DNA from: an uncultured Ruminiclostridium sp. | GTDB taxonomy: Bacteria > Bacillota > Clostridia > Oscillospirales > Ruminococcaceae | NCBI GenBank assembly: GCA_910588335.1 | Contig: CAJUQV010000029.1 | Location: forward strand, 1-31,431 | Reading direction: 5' to 3' | DNA: 31,431 nt | Shown: positions 22,914 through 30,588 of the stretch, piece after piece | How the letters are laid out: each line of letters opens with the position of its first letter | Numbering within the stretch: position 1 is the first letter of the stretch | Notes under the pieces: generated by a model | What the model saw: the letters and a program-made list of their open reading frames with translations, nothing else | The model's database searches: none | Told to the model about the DNA's origin: nothing | Made by a program: the position numbers and the translations under genes

Positions 22914-24224
22914 TTATAATTCCTCAAACACTGCGGAGCCGTAAGCGGGAAGGGTAAGCGGCTGACTTAAATCCGCTTTTCCCTCGGTAAAAATGTTTCT
23001 GAAGCTTCCGCCCGCGTTAAGATTAAAGGTGAAATCTTTGTCATCAACGTTAAGTACGGTTATAACGCGCTTACCGTTAAATTCTCTCATAAAGGCGTAC
23101 TGCCTGTTGGTAAGCTGAAGCTGATTGTAGCTACCCGCCGCCAGTACCGCGCTTTCCGTCCTGAATTTGGCGAGGACGGAAATATGTTTGGTAAGTTCCG
23201 TGTCGCCGCGAAGCTCAAATTCAAGTCGCAAAGCGTCGTCACCCTGTTTTTTGTCACCCTCAATACCGTATTCGCTTCCGTAATATACCGAAGGAATGCC
23301 CGGCATGGTGAACAAAAGAGAGTAAATGGGATTCAGATGCTCCTTTGTCTTAAGCATTGTGGCGATTCTCGAAACGTCGTGGTTATCAACGAAGCTATAC
23401 AGGTTCTTTCCGGTGTACAGGCACCACTGTTCCTTTCCGAACTGACGGTTAAGGGAATGGGCTATCTCGAACATATTCATATCGTTGAAGGAGGAATATA
23501 GCCCCTTATAGCACTCGTAGTTGGTAACGCTGTCAAGCTTGTCCGGAGCCATCCAGCGGTTGTAATCCCCGTGAAGTGTTTCGCCCATAAGCCAGAAATC
23601 CTCGGCAAGCCACTTACAGTGGCCGTGAAGCTCTCTAAGGAAATTTTCGTCAAGACAGTATGCCACGTCAAGTCTCAGACCGTCTATCCCGTAGGTTTCA
23701 CGCCACTTGGTAATACAATCCTTTATATAATTCTTGACCTCGCCGTTGTACAGATTAAGTTTTACCAATTCGTAGTGGCCTTCCCAGCCCTCATAGAAAA
23801 ACGGCTCTCCGTAAGGACTTCCGCCGTCGCGAATGTGGAACCAGTCCTTGTAGCGGCTTCCAAAGCCGTGCTCGCGAACGTCCTTGAATGCCCAGAAATC
23901 TCTTCCCACATGGTTGAACACGCCGTCCAGCACAACCTTAATACCGTTTTCGTGAAGCGCGTCAAAAACTTTTTTAAAATCCTCCTCGGTGCCTAAACGG
24001 CGATCCGGAACAAGGTAATCGGAGGTATCATAGCCATGTCTCGAGGACTCAAACACCGGTCCGAAATAAACGGCGTTAAATCCGCATTCCTTTAAATGAG
24101 GGATAATATCAATCACCTTTAAGATACGTGAAACGGGTTCTCCGGAAAAATCATTTTCCTTGGGACAGCCGCAGAAACCCAAAGGATAAATATGATAAAA
24201 AGCGGCTTTATCGTACCATTTCAT
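22914..24224 (-). CDS. GH13-family alpha-glycosidase
   Basis: A 436-residue cytoplasmic alpha-amylase-fold enzyme with no signal peptide. The catalytic triad is D186 in GIDGLRLDVAYC (nucleophile), E215 in WLMGETLHGD (acid/base) and D283 in FVDNHDVSR. Conserved region I is VVLDGVFNHVG. The sequence resembles intracellular maltodextrin/cyclomaltodextrin hydrolase-type or glucan-acting GH13 enzymes but is shorter, without the N-terminal dimerisation domain. The start at 24224 is chosen because GGAGG lies 8 bases upstream; the TTG 15 bases further up overlaps that site. It is the first gene of an operon with the HAD enzyme and the tautomerase. Confidence 0.9.
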   Translation of the reverse strand: MKWYDKAAFYHIYPLGFCGCPKENDFSGEPVSRILKVIDIIPHLKECGFNAVYFGPVFESSRHGYDTSDYLVPDRRLGTEEDFKKVFDALHENGIKVVLDGVFNHVGRDFWAFKDVREHGFGSRYKDWFHIRDGGSPYGEPFFYEGWEGHYELVKLNLYNGEVKNYIKDCITKWRETYGIDGLRLDVAYCLDENFLRELHGHCKWLAEDFWLMGETLHGDYNRWMAPDKLDSVTNYECYKGLYSSFNDMNMFEIAHSLNRQFGKEQWCLYTGKNLYSFVDNHDVSRIATMLKTKEHLNPIYSLLFTMPGIPSVYYGSEYGIEGDKKQGDDALRLEFELRGDTELTKHISVLAKFRTESAVLAAGSYNQLQLTNRQYAFMREFNGKRVITVLNVDDKDFTFNLNAGGSFRNIFTEGKADLSQPLTLPAYGSAVFEEL

Positions 24225-24312
24225 AATTTTTGCCTCCAAAATTTAAAAAATTATTTGGGAACAGGCTGCCTTTAACCGAAGGAAACATATGGCGCCTAAT
24301 ACTTTGTATTTT

Positions 24313-24341
24313 ATTTTAACATTTTTTATCGCTTTTGTCAA
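24313..24341 (-). promoter_or_regulatory. Promoter of the GH13-HAD-tautomerase operon
   Basis: Minus-strand TTGACA (24336-24341) and TAAAAT (24313-24318) with a 17-base spacer, about 90 bases before the GH13 start codon. Confidence 0.8.
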
Positions 24342-24467
24342 ATTATATATTAAAAACTATACCGTTTTTGTAGATATTTGCACATTATGCACAATTTTTT
24401 TAGACTTTTTTTTACGAATGAAAATAAACAAATTATCCCTTTTTCAGTGGATTTTTGATAAAAACTA

Positions 24468-24476
24468 TGTTATAAT
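24468..24476 (+). promoter_or_regulatory. Extended -10 promoter of the hydrogenase operon
   Basis: TGTTATAAT is a perfect extended -10 element (TATAAT at 24471-24476) with no good -35 box at 17 bases. It would give a leader of about 220 bases before hydC. The remainder of the gene-free stretch 24240-24703 is A/T-rich. It holds a small GCGG/CCGC hairpin near 24496 and a TTTGTTAATTTTTG sequence near 24563 that resembles one half of a Rex site. I do not call an operator. Confidence 0.55.
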
Positions 24477-24703
24477 TATAGTAAATGATTTATCAGCGGT
24501 AAAATCCGCCGTATTTTGTTATTTTTTTCACGAAGCGTCGGCTATCTTTCGTATTGACGGGGCTTTGTTAATTTTTGTTTTTTTCAATGTTTAAAGCTAA
24601 TTTGCACGCTTACGTAATATATATGAAGGTGCGGATTGTTTTAATATATGCAGATTTTCGGTTCAATGAAAAGTGTCTGCTAAAAAAATCAAGGAGGCTG
24701 ACT

Positions 24704-25204
24704 ATGGCTTTAAAAAAATGTATCGTTGCCTTCTCCGGTACCGAGGAGCAGGAAAACGAGCTGAAAGCCGTTATAAAGGAGCACGGCGACGATCCCGGCG
24801 CTCTTATGCCCGTGCTTCAGAAAGCGCAGGACATTTACGGCTATCTTCCCATCGAAGTGCAGGAAATAATTTCCCGTGAGATGAATATTCCCCTCGAAAA
24901 GGTTTACGGAGTTTCCACCTTCTATTCCCAATTCTCACTTAATCCCAAGGGCAAATACAGGATATCCGTGTGCTTGGGCACCGCCTGCTACGTAAAAGGC
25001 TCCGGCGACGTGTTCAATAAGCTTCAGTCTATTTTGGGCGTTACCAGCGGAGGCATCACCGACGACGGCAAATTCTCCTTACAGGACTGCCGCTGCATAG
25101 GCGCCTGCGGTCTCGCTCCCGTTATGACGGTTAACGATGATGTTTACGGAAGACTTACCGGAGACGAAAAGGAACTCCGTGAAATTCTGGCTAAATACGA
25201 ATAA
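24704..25204 (+). CDS. hydC: Bifurcating hydrogenase subunit HydC (NuoE-like, 2Fe-2S)
   Basis: A 166-residue thioredoxin-like ferredoxin homologous to NuoE of complex I. An N-terminal helical bundle includes LMPVLQKAQDIYGYLP. The [2Fe-2S] ligands are C90 and C95 in ISVCLGTACYVKG, and C131 and C135 in CRCIGACGLAP. In trimeric NAD-linked [FeFe] hydrogenases this subunit passes electrons near the flavin site of HydB. The ATG at 24704 is preceded by AAGGAGG at ideal spacing; earlier in-frame starts have none. It opens the hydC-HATPase-ferredoxin-hydB-hydA operon. Confidence 0.95.
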   Translation: MALKKCIVAFSGTEEQENELKAVIKEHGDDPGALMPVLQKAQDIYGYLPIEVQEIISREMNIPLEKVYGVSTFYSQFSLNPKGKYRISVCLGTACYVKGSGDVFNKLQSILGVTSGGITDDGKFSLQDCRCIGACGLAPVMTVNDDVYGRLTGDEKELREILAKYE

Positions 25205-25212
25205 GTCCCGAT

Positions 25213-25779
25213 ATGGAATTTGAGGAGCTTTCCCTTAATATTCTCGACATAGCTCTGAACAGCGTAAGAGCCGGCGCTTTGCTGATTGAAATTTCCGTAA
25301 CCGCAAGCACCGAATCCAACAGGCTTGTTATCGAAATAAAAGATAACGGCGTCGGATTTGACGTAAACAGATACGAGAAGGAAACGGCGGAGAGATTACG
25401 CCGGGACAGCGCCCAAGAAAAAAGCGGAGGAAACGGACTGAGGCTTTTTAAAGAAAGCGCGGAAAAAACTGGAGGAAGCTTTGAGCTTGTTTCCGAAAAG
25501 GGTTCGGGTACCTACGTAAAGGCGGAATACATATTAAACAGTCCCATGCGCGCCCCGTTAGGAGATATGGCGGAAACCTTTGCCGCGCTGATGTTCTGCG
25601 AAGGGGAAAGGGACGTTGTTTATACCTGTAACGCCGACGGCAAAGGCTTTACCCTGAATACGGCGCATATAAAGGAACTATACGGGGACGCACCTTGGAA
25701 AAATTACGGAACAATAAAATTCATAAAAGAATTTATAAAAGAAAATACCGATAATATCAATAAAAACAGATTTTTTTGA
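25213..25779 (+). CDS. HATPase-fold protein of the hydrogenase operon
   Basis: A 188-residue protein with a GHKL ATP-binding fold. The N-box is ILDIALNSVRAGA (N16), the G1 box IKDNGVGFD (44-50) and the G2 box SGGNGLRLFKE (71-81), followed by GSGTYVKAEY. There is no phospho-acceptor His domain, no transmembrane segment and no sensor domain, so it is not a normal histidine kinase. It could be an anti-sigma-type serine kinase or an ATP-binding partner. It starts 8 bases after hydC. Similar open reading frames sit in other clostridial hydrogenase operons, to my knowledge without an assigned function. The last ~80 residues have no motif I recognise. Confidence 0.85.
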   Translation: MEFEELSLNILDIALNSVRAGALLIEISVTASTESNRLVIEIKDNGVGFDVNRYEKETAERLRRDSAQEKSGGNGLRLFKESAEKTGGSFELVSEKGSGTYVKAEYILNSPMRAPLGDMAETFAALMFCEGERDVVYTCNADGKGFTLNTAHIKELYGDAPWKNYGTIKFIKEFIKENTDNINKNRFF

Positions 25780-25793
25780 AAGGATAACTGCAT

Positions 25794-26162
25794 ATGAAAA
25801 CCTTAGCTGATCTTCAGGCAATCAAGGAAAATCTGCAAAGCCAGATGGATCTGCGCAACGAATCTCACGCCGACACAAAGATCGCGGTTGGTATGGCCAC
25901 CTGCGGCATTGCAGCGGGCGCGAGACCCGTTGTCACCGCTTTTTCCGATTCGGTTCAGGAGCATAAGCTTCACGGCGTATCCGTTACGCTTATGGGCTGC
26001 ATCGGACTTTGCAGCCAGGAGCCGATAGCGGAGATCACCACCCCCAAGGACGGAAAGGTGATCTACGTTAAAATGACTCCCGAAAAGGCGAAAAGAGTGG
26101 TCGAGGAGCACATCATCGGCGGCAATGTGGTAAAAGAATACACCATTGATAACAATAAGTAA
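25794..26162 (+). CDS. Small 2Fe-2S ferredoxin-like (thioredoxin-fold) protein
   Basis: A 122-residue protein of the thioredoxin-like [2Fe-2S] ferredoxin group, related to the N-terminal domain of HydB and to NuoE. The visible cysteines are C37 in MATCGIAAGARPV, and C68 and C72 in LMGCIGLCSQEP. The fourth ligand expected in the first motif is Ala in CGIAAGA, so the cluster may be incomplete, use another ligand, or be absent. It is encoded 14 bases after the HATPase gene and 18 before hydB, in the place often called hydD. A role in electron transfer or assembly is inferred from context. Confidence 0.85.
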   Translation: MKTLADLQAIKENLQSQMDLRNESHADTKIAVGMATCGIAAGARPVVTAFSDSVQEHKLHGVSVTLMGCIGLCSQEPIAEITTPKDGKVIYVKMTPEKAKRVVEEHIIGGNVVKEYTIDNNK

Positions 26163-26180
26163 TCAGGAGGAAGAAATTTT

Positions 26181-27974
26181 ATGTATCGTTCTCAAGTTTT
26201 GGTCTGCGGTGGTACAGGCTGTACTTCCTCCGGAAGTCCCGCGATCATCGAGAGACTTCATGAGGAAATAAAGAAAAACGGGCTGGAAGATGAAGTACAG
26301 GTCGTAAGAACAGGCTGCTTCGGTCTGTGCGCTCTCGGCCCCATCATGATAGTATATCCCGAAGGCTGCTTCTATTCGGCGGTAAAGGAAGAGGATATCC
26401 CTGAAATCGTTTCGGAGCACCTTTTAAAGGGCAGAATTGTCGAGCACCTTCTCTACAAGGAAACCGTAACGGAAAACGGTATCAAACCCCTTAACGACAC
26501 TAATTTCTATAAAAAACAACACCGTGTGGCTCTTCGCAACTGCGGCGTAATAAATCCCGAAAATATTGACGAATACATAGCCGTAGACGGTTATCAGGCT
26601 CTCGGCAAGGTACTGAACGAGATGACCCCCGAACAGGTTATCCAGACTATCTTAGACTCCGGTTTAAGAGGAAGAGGCGGCGCAGGCTTCCCTACCGGAA
26701 AGAAGTGGCAGCTTGCGCGCACCATCGTTCAGGACGGCGGTCAGAAATACGTATGCTGCAACGCCGACGAGGGCGACCCCGGCGCGTTTATGGATCGTTC
26801 GGTGCTTGAAGGCGACCCTCATGTTGTAATCGAGGCTATGGCTATCGCGGGCTACGCTATCGGCGCCACACAGGGATATATCTACGTCCGCGCGGAATAC
26901 CCCATTGCAGTTCAGCGTCTCAGAATCGCCATAAATCAGGCGAGAGAATACGGACTTCTGGGCAAAAACATTTTCGGCAAGGGCTTTGATTTTGACCTTG
27001 ACATTCGTCTCGGTGCGGGCGCGTTCGTCTGCGGAGAAGAGACCGCTCTTATGACTTCTATCGAAGGCAAGAGAGGTGAACCTCGCTGCCGTCCTCCTTT
27101 CCCCGCCGAAAAGGGTCTTTTCCAGCGCCCCACCGTTCTTAACAACGTTGAAACCTACGCCAATGTGCCGCAAATCATTTTAAAGGGCGCCGACTGGTTC
27201 TCATCTATGGGTACGGAAAAATCCAAGGGCACCAAGGTATTCGCTTTAGGCGGCAAAATCAATAATACCGGACTTGTGGAAATTCCCATGGGTACCACCC
27301 TACGCGAAATCGTATACGAAATCGGCGGCGGCATACCCGGTGGCAAGAAATTCAAGGCGGCTCAGACGGGCGGCCCTTCCGGCGGCTGTATCCCCACTGA
27401 GCATCTCGACATAAAAATCGACTACGACAACCTTATTGCCATCGGCTCGATGATGGGCTCCGGCGGACTTATCGTAATGGACGAGGACAACTGTATGGTG
27501 GATATCGCCAAGTTTTTCCTTGAATTTACCGTTGACGAGTCCTGCGGAAAGTGCACTCCCTGCCGTATCGGTACAAAGCGCCTTTACGAAATGCTCCATA
27601 AGATAACAAGCGGTAACGGCACCCTTGAAGATCTGGATAAGATGGAAAAGCTCTGCTACTACATCAAGAACAACTCTCTCTGCGGACTGGGTCAGACGGC
27701 TCCCAACCCCGTACTTTCCACACTCCGCTACTTCAAGGACGAATATATGGCTCACGTAGTGGATAAAAAATGTCCCGCAGGCGTGTGCACCCATTTGCTT
27801 CAGTACAAGATCATCGAAGACAAGTGCAAGGGCTGTACCGCCTGCGCAAGAGTTTGTCCCGCGGGCGCAATCAGCGGCAGCGTAAAAGAGCCTCACTCCA
27901 TCGATCCCGCAAAGTGCATCAAGTGCGGTGCTTGTATGAGCAAGTGCAAATTCGGCGCCATTATCAAGGAATAA
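26181..27974 (+). CDS. hydB: Bifurcating hydrogenase subunit HydB (NADH/FMN, NuoF-like)
   Basis: A 597-residue diaphorase subunit. An N-terminal [2Fe-2S] domain has C9, C14, C46 and C50. The NuoF core carries the FMN/NADH motifs GRGGAGFPTGKKW (164-176), CNADEGDPGAFMDR (from 193) and GAGAFVCGEETAL (278-290). A [4Fe-4S] site follows: C455, C458, C461 in SCGKCTPCRIG and C501. The C-terminus adds CPAGVC (C531, C536) and a two-cluster ferredoxin with CxxCxxCxxxC at 549-559 and 579-589. This is the HydB layout of NAD- and ferredoxin-linked enzymes. It follows the small ferredoxin gene with AGGAGG before the ATG. Confidence 0.96.
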   Translation: MYRSQVLVCGGTGCTSSGSPAIIERLHEEIKKNGLEDEVQVVRTGCFGLCALGPIMIVYPEGCFYSAVKEEDIPEIVSEHLLKGRIVEHLLYKETVTENGIKPLNDTNFYKKQHRVALRNCGVINPENIDEYIAVDGYQALGKVLNEMTPEQVIQTILDSGLRGRGGAGFPTGKKWQLARTIVQDGGQKYVCCNADEGDPGAFMDRSVLEGDPHVVIEAMAIAGYAIGATQGYIYVRAEYPIAVQRLRIAINQAREYGLLGKNIFGKGFDFDLDIRLGAGAFVCGEETALMTSIEGKRGEPRCRPPFPAEKGLFQRPTVLNNVETYANVPQIILKGADWFSSMGTEKSKGTKVFALGGKINNTGLVEIPMGTTLREIVYEIGGGIPGGKKFKAAQTGGPSGGCIPTEHLDIKIDYDNLIAIGSMMGSGGLIVMDEDNCMVDIAKFFLEFTVDESCGKCTPCRIGTKRLYEMLHKITSGNGTLEDLDKMEKLCYYIKNNSLCGLGQTAPNPVLSTLRYFKDEYMAHVVDKKCPAGVCTHLLQYKIIEDKCKGCTACARVCPAGAISGSVKEPHSIDPAKCIKCGACMSKCKFGAIIKE

Positions 27975-27995
27975 TAGAAAGGAATTGTTACTATT

Positions 27996-29747
27996 ATGGT
28001 TAATATAAAAATTAACGGTATCGAATGTTCCGTTGAAGAGGGTACGACCATACTTGAAGCGGCGCGGGCAAACGGCATACGTATACCCACTCTGTGCTGG
28101 CTCAAGGATATAAACGAGATAGGCGCCTGCCGTATCTGCGTGGTTGAAATGACCGGCGCAAGAAGTCTGGTTGCCTCCTGTATGTACCCCATTTCAAAAT
28201 TTGACGAGGGTAAAAACATACTCACCAATTCCCCCGCCGTTCTGGAAAGCAGAAAGATGACTCTTGAGCTTCTCCTCAGCAATCACAAAAAGGAATGTCT
28301 CTACTGCTCCAGAAGCGGAAACTGCGAATTACAGACTCTTTGTCAGGAATTGGGCGTAAAGCATGAGCCCGCTTTTGACGGCGTAAGAAACGAATATGAA
28401 ATAGACGACAGCGCCGCGCATATGACCCGTGACAACGAAAAGTGCATAAATTGCCGCCGCTGCATTGCCGCCTGTACAAACGTACAGGGAATCGGCGTAA
28501 TAGGCGCAAACTATCGCGGCTTCAAAACCACTATCGGCAGCCCCTTTGATATGGATCTTGCCGACACTGCCTGCGTATCTTGCGGACAGTGCATAGCGGT
28601 TTGTCCTACCGGCGCTTTAAACGAAAAGGACGACACCGACAAGGTATGGGCTGCTCTCAATGATCCAGACAAGGTAGTTGTGGTACAGACCGCCCCCGCC
28701 GTTCGCGCCTCTATCGGAGAAGCTTTCGGCTACCCCATGGGCACCAACGTTGAGGGAAAAATGGCTGCCGCTCTGCGCAGGCTCGGCTTCAACGCCGTTT
28801 TTGACACCGACTTCGGCGCCGACCTCACAATTATGGAGGAAGCCACCGAGCTGCTGGACAGAGTACAGAACGGCGGAGTTCTCCCGATGATCACCTCATG
28901 TTCTCCCGGCTGGATAAGATACTGTGAAGCTTACTATCCCGAAATGATCCCCAATCTTTCCTCCTGCAAGTCTCCTCAGCAGATGAACGGAGCCATTACA
29001 AAGACTTATTGGGCGCAGAAAATGGGAATTGATCCCCAAAATATAGTGAGCGTTTCCGTAATGCCTTGTACCGCCAAGAAGTTTGAAATAGGCAGAGAGG
29101 ATCAAAGCGCTTCGGGCTATCCCGATCTTGATATATCCATTACCACCCGTGAGCTTGTTAAAATGATTAACGCGGCGGGACTTTGCTTCAGAGAGCTTCC
29201 CGACGAAACCTTTGACAGCCCCTTGGGCATAGGCACCGGAGCGGCGGTTATCTTCGGCGCAACGGGCGGCGTTATGGAAGCAGCACTCCGTACTGCCGTA
29301 TGGAAGCTCACCGGAGAGGACGTAAACAGCCCTGTTGAATTCAAGGAGGTAAGAGGCGTTGAAGGCGTAAAGACAGCCACCTATAACGTAGGCGGAAAGG
29401 AAATCACCGTTGCCGTGGCTTCGGGTCTGAAAAACGCAAGCGCGCTTCTTGAAAAGGTAAAGAGCGGAGAGCTTAACGTAACCTTTATCGAAATAATGGC
29501 CTGCCCCGGCGGCTGTGTAAACGGAGGAGGACAGGTTATAGTTCCCGCCGATGTTCGCAACTTTACCGATATCCGCGCGGAAAGAGCCAAGGCACTTTAC
29601 GGCGCAGACGAAAGCAGACCTCTCAGAAAGTCTCATGATAGCCCCGACATTAAGGAAGTATACGAGAAATTCCTCGGAGAGCCGGGCAGCCATAAGGCGC
29701 ATGAGGTTCTGCATACTTCTTATAAGGCTTCCGATTTGATTAAGTAA
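27996..29747 (+). CDS. hydA: [FeFe] hydrogenase catalytic subunit HydA
   Basis: A 583-residue M3-type [FeFe] hydrogenase. Clusters in order are a plant-type [2Fe-2S] (C34, C45, C48, C62), a His-Cys3 [4Fe-4S] (H97, C101, C104, C110), and two [4Fe-4S] (C150/153/156/160 and C193/196/199/203). The H-cluster motifs are L1 TSCSPGW at 300-306, L2 VMPCTAKKFE with C358, and L3 MACPGGCVNGGGQ with C503 and C507. L1 has Ser where the classical TSCCPGW has its second Cys. There is no extra C-terminal [2Fe-2S] domain. With HydB and HydC it should reversibly couple H2 to NADH and ferredoxin. The gene ends the operon, followed by a terminator. Maturases HydE/F/G are not in the window. Confidence 0.97.
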   Translation: MVNIKINGIECSVEEGTTILEAARANGIRIPTLCWLKDINEIGACRICVVEMTGARSLVASCMYPISKFDEGKNILTNSPAVLESRKMTLELLLSNHKKECLYCSRSGNCELQTLCQELGVKHEPAFDGVRNEYEIDDSAAHMTRDNEKCINCRRCIAACTNVQGIGVIGANYRGFKTTIGSPFDMDLADTACVSCGQCIAVCPTGALNEKDDTDKVWAALNDPDKVVVVQTAPAVRASIGEAFGYPMGTNVEGKMAAALRRLGFNAVFDTDFGADLTIMEEATELLDRVQNGGVLPMITSCSPGWIRYCEAYYPEMIPNLSSCKSPQQMNGAITKTYWAQKMGIDPQNIVSVSVMPCTAKKFEIGREDQSASGYPDLDISITTRELVKMINAAGLCFRELPDETFDSPLGIGTGAAVIFGATGGVMEAALRTAVWKLTGEDVNSPVEFKEVRGVEGVKTATYNVGGKEITVAVASGLKNASALLEKVKSGELNVTFIEIMACPGGCVNGGGQVIVPADVRNFTDIRAERAKALYGADESRPLRKSHDSPDIKEVYEKFLGEPGSHKAHEVLHTSYKASDLIK

Positions 29748-29811
29748 TAAAGACGAAAAGTTTTCGGCTTAAATAATTATGATAATCTACGGATAATATA
29801 AAAATAAACGA

Positions 29812-29847
29812 AGCGGCATTTCTGATTGCGGTGCCGCTCTTGTTTTT
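29812..29847 (+). terminator. Intrinsic terminator after hydA
   Basis: AGCGGCA (29812-29818) pairs with TGCCGCT (29832-29838) and is followed by CTTGTTTTT. It lies 64 bases after the hydA stop. Downstream, to 29977, the sequence is A/T-rich with no gene; ACAAATTA/TAATTTGT near 29870-29900 is a minor inverted repeat. Confidence 0.75.
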
Positions 29848-29977
29848 ATACTGATATAATTTTCACAACTACAAATTAGAATCTGTGTTTATATAATTTG
29901 TGCAACATAAATATATTATTTTAGAAGTATAATTGGTTTAGTTGTATTTATTAACGGAAATTTTTATCCGGTTTTTC

Positions 29978-30006
29978 TTGAAATACGGAAAGCTTTATGA
30001 TATAAT
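29978..30006 (+). promoter_or_regulatory. Promoter of the four-TM protein/nucleotidyltransferase genes
   Basis: TTGAAA (29978-29983) and TATAAT (30001-30006) with a 17-base spacer. The transcript would run through the inverted-repeat element at 30059-30225 before reaching the gene at 30254. Confidence 0.75.
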
Positions 30007-30058
30007 TGTAATCACCATTCAGAGGGTATTGAATACGAAACAGTAAATTTTGCCAGAA

Positions 30059-30225
30059 TTAGAGCGTGTTCACATAAAATCAGTATGAAGATTTTCGAGC
30101 ATAATTTTGTTGTCTGCAAGGCAAAATTTTGCGGAAATATTATCATATTTCAAAAAATTTTAACGAAGCAGGCAGCAAAATTTGCCGAAAATATGCGTGC
30201 TGAGCTTTATGTGAACACGCTCTAA
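30059..30225. mobile_element. MITE-like element with 20-bp perfect terminal inverted repeats
   Basis: TTAGAGCGTGTTCACATAAA (30059-30078) is repeated exactly in inverse orientation at 30206-30225. The 127-bp interior is itself partly palindromic (GGCAAAATTTTGC against GCAAAATTTGCC) and has no coding capacity. Target duplication is not clear; the flanking bases are A/T-rich. A diverged relative lies at 18003-18209. It sits between a promoter and its gene, so its hairpin is transcribed. Confidence 0.75.
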
Positions 30226-30253
30226 ATATTTTACATAAGGAAAGGATATTAAA

Positions 30254-30568
30254 ATGATATACGCTGTTTACACCGTAACGGTTATATACGCGATTTTATC
30301 CTCCATTGCTGCCTTGATCCAGATGAAAACCTCCGGGAAAATAACAGTCTCTCTTATAATGCTTATCGGAGGTGTTATTCTGATTGCGGCAATTTTTCTG
30401 CATATTCTGAAAATACCTTACGGCTGGATTGCGGCAACCGTCGGCGGTCTTGCCATATGCGCGGCTGCCTTTATCAACGGAAAGAAAAGCGGGAATTTTC
30501 ACGCGGTTCACCACATAATTCGCTTTATCATAACGGCTTTATTGGTAACGGGATTTATTATATTTTAA
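30254..30568 (+). CDS. Hypothetical four-TM membrane protein
   Basis: A 104-residue, almost wholly hydrophobic protein I do not recognise. Four transmembrane helices are likely, at about residues 2-22, 29-50, 56-75 and 87-104. A short basic loop GKKSGNFHAVHH precedes the last helix. GGAAAGGAT lies before the ATG. It begins 29 bases after an inverted-repeat element and precedes the nucleotidyltransferase by 20 bases, so the two are probably cotranscribed. No function is evident. Confidence 0.75.
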   Translation: MIYAVYTVTVIYAILSSIAALIQMKTSGKITVSLIMLIGGVILIAAIFLHILKIPYGWIAATVGGLAICAAAFINGKKSGNFHAVHHIIRFIITALLVTGFIIF

Positions 30569-30588
30569 ATAAAAGGAAACAAAAAGCT

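Noticed and set aside
24289..24594. A 101-codon hydrophobic open frame in the spacer before hydC
   Set aside because: A/T-rich sequence with runs of Phe and Ile, no ribosome site, and it overlaps the promoters of both flanking operons.
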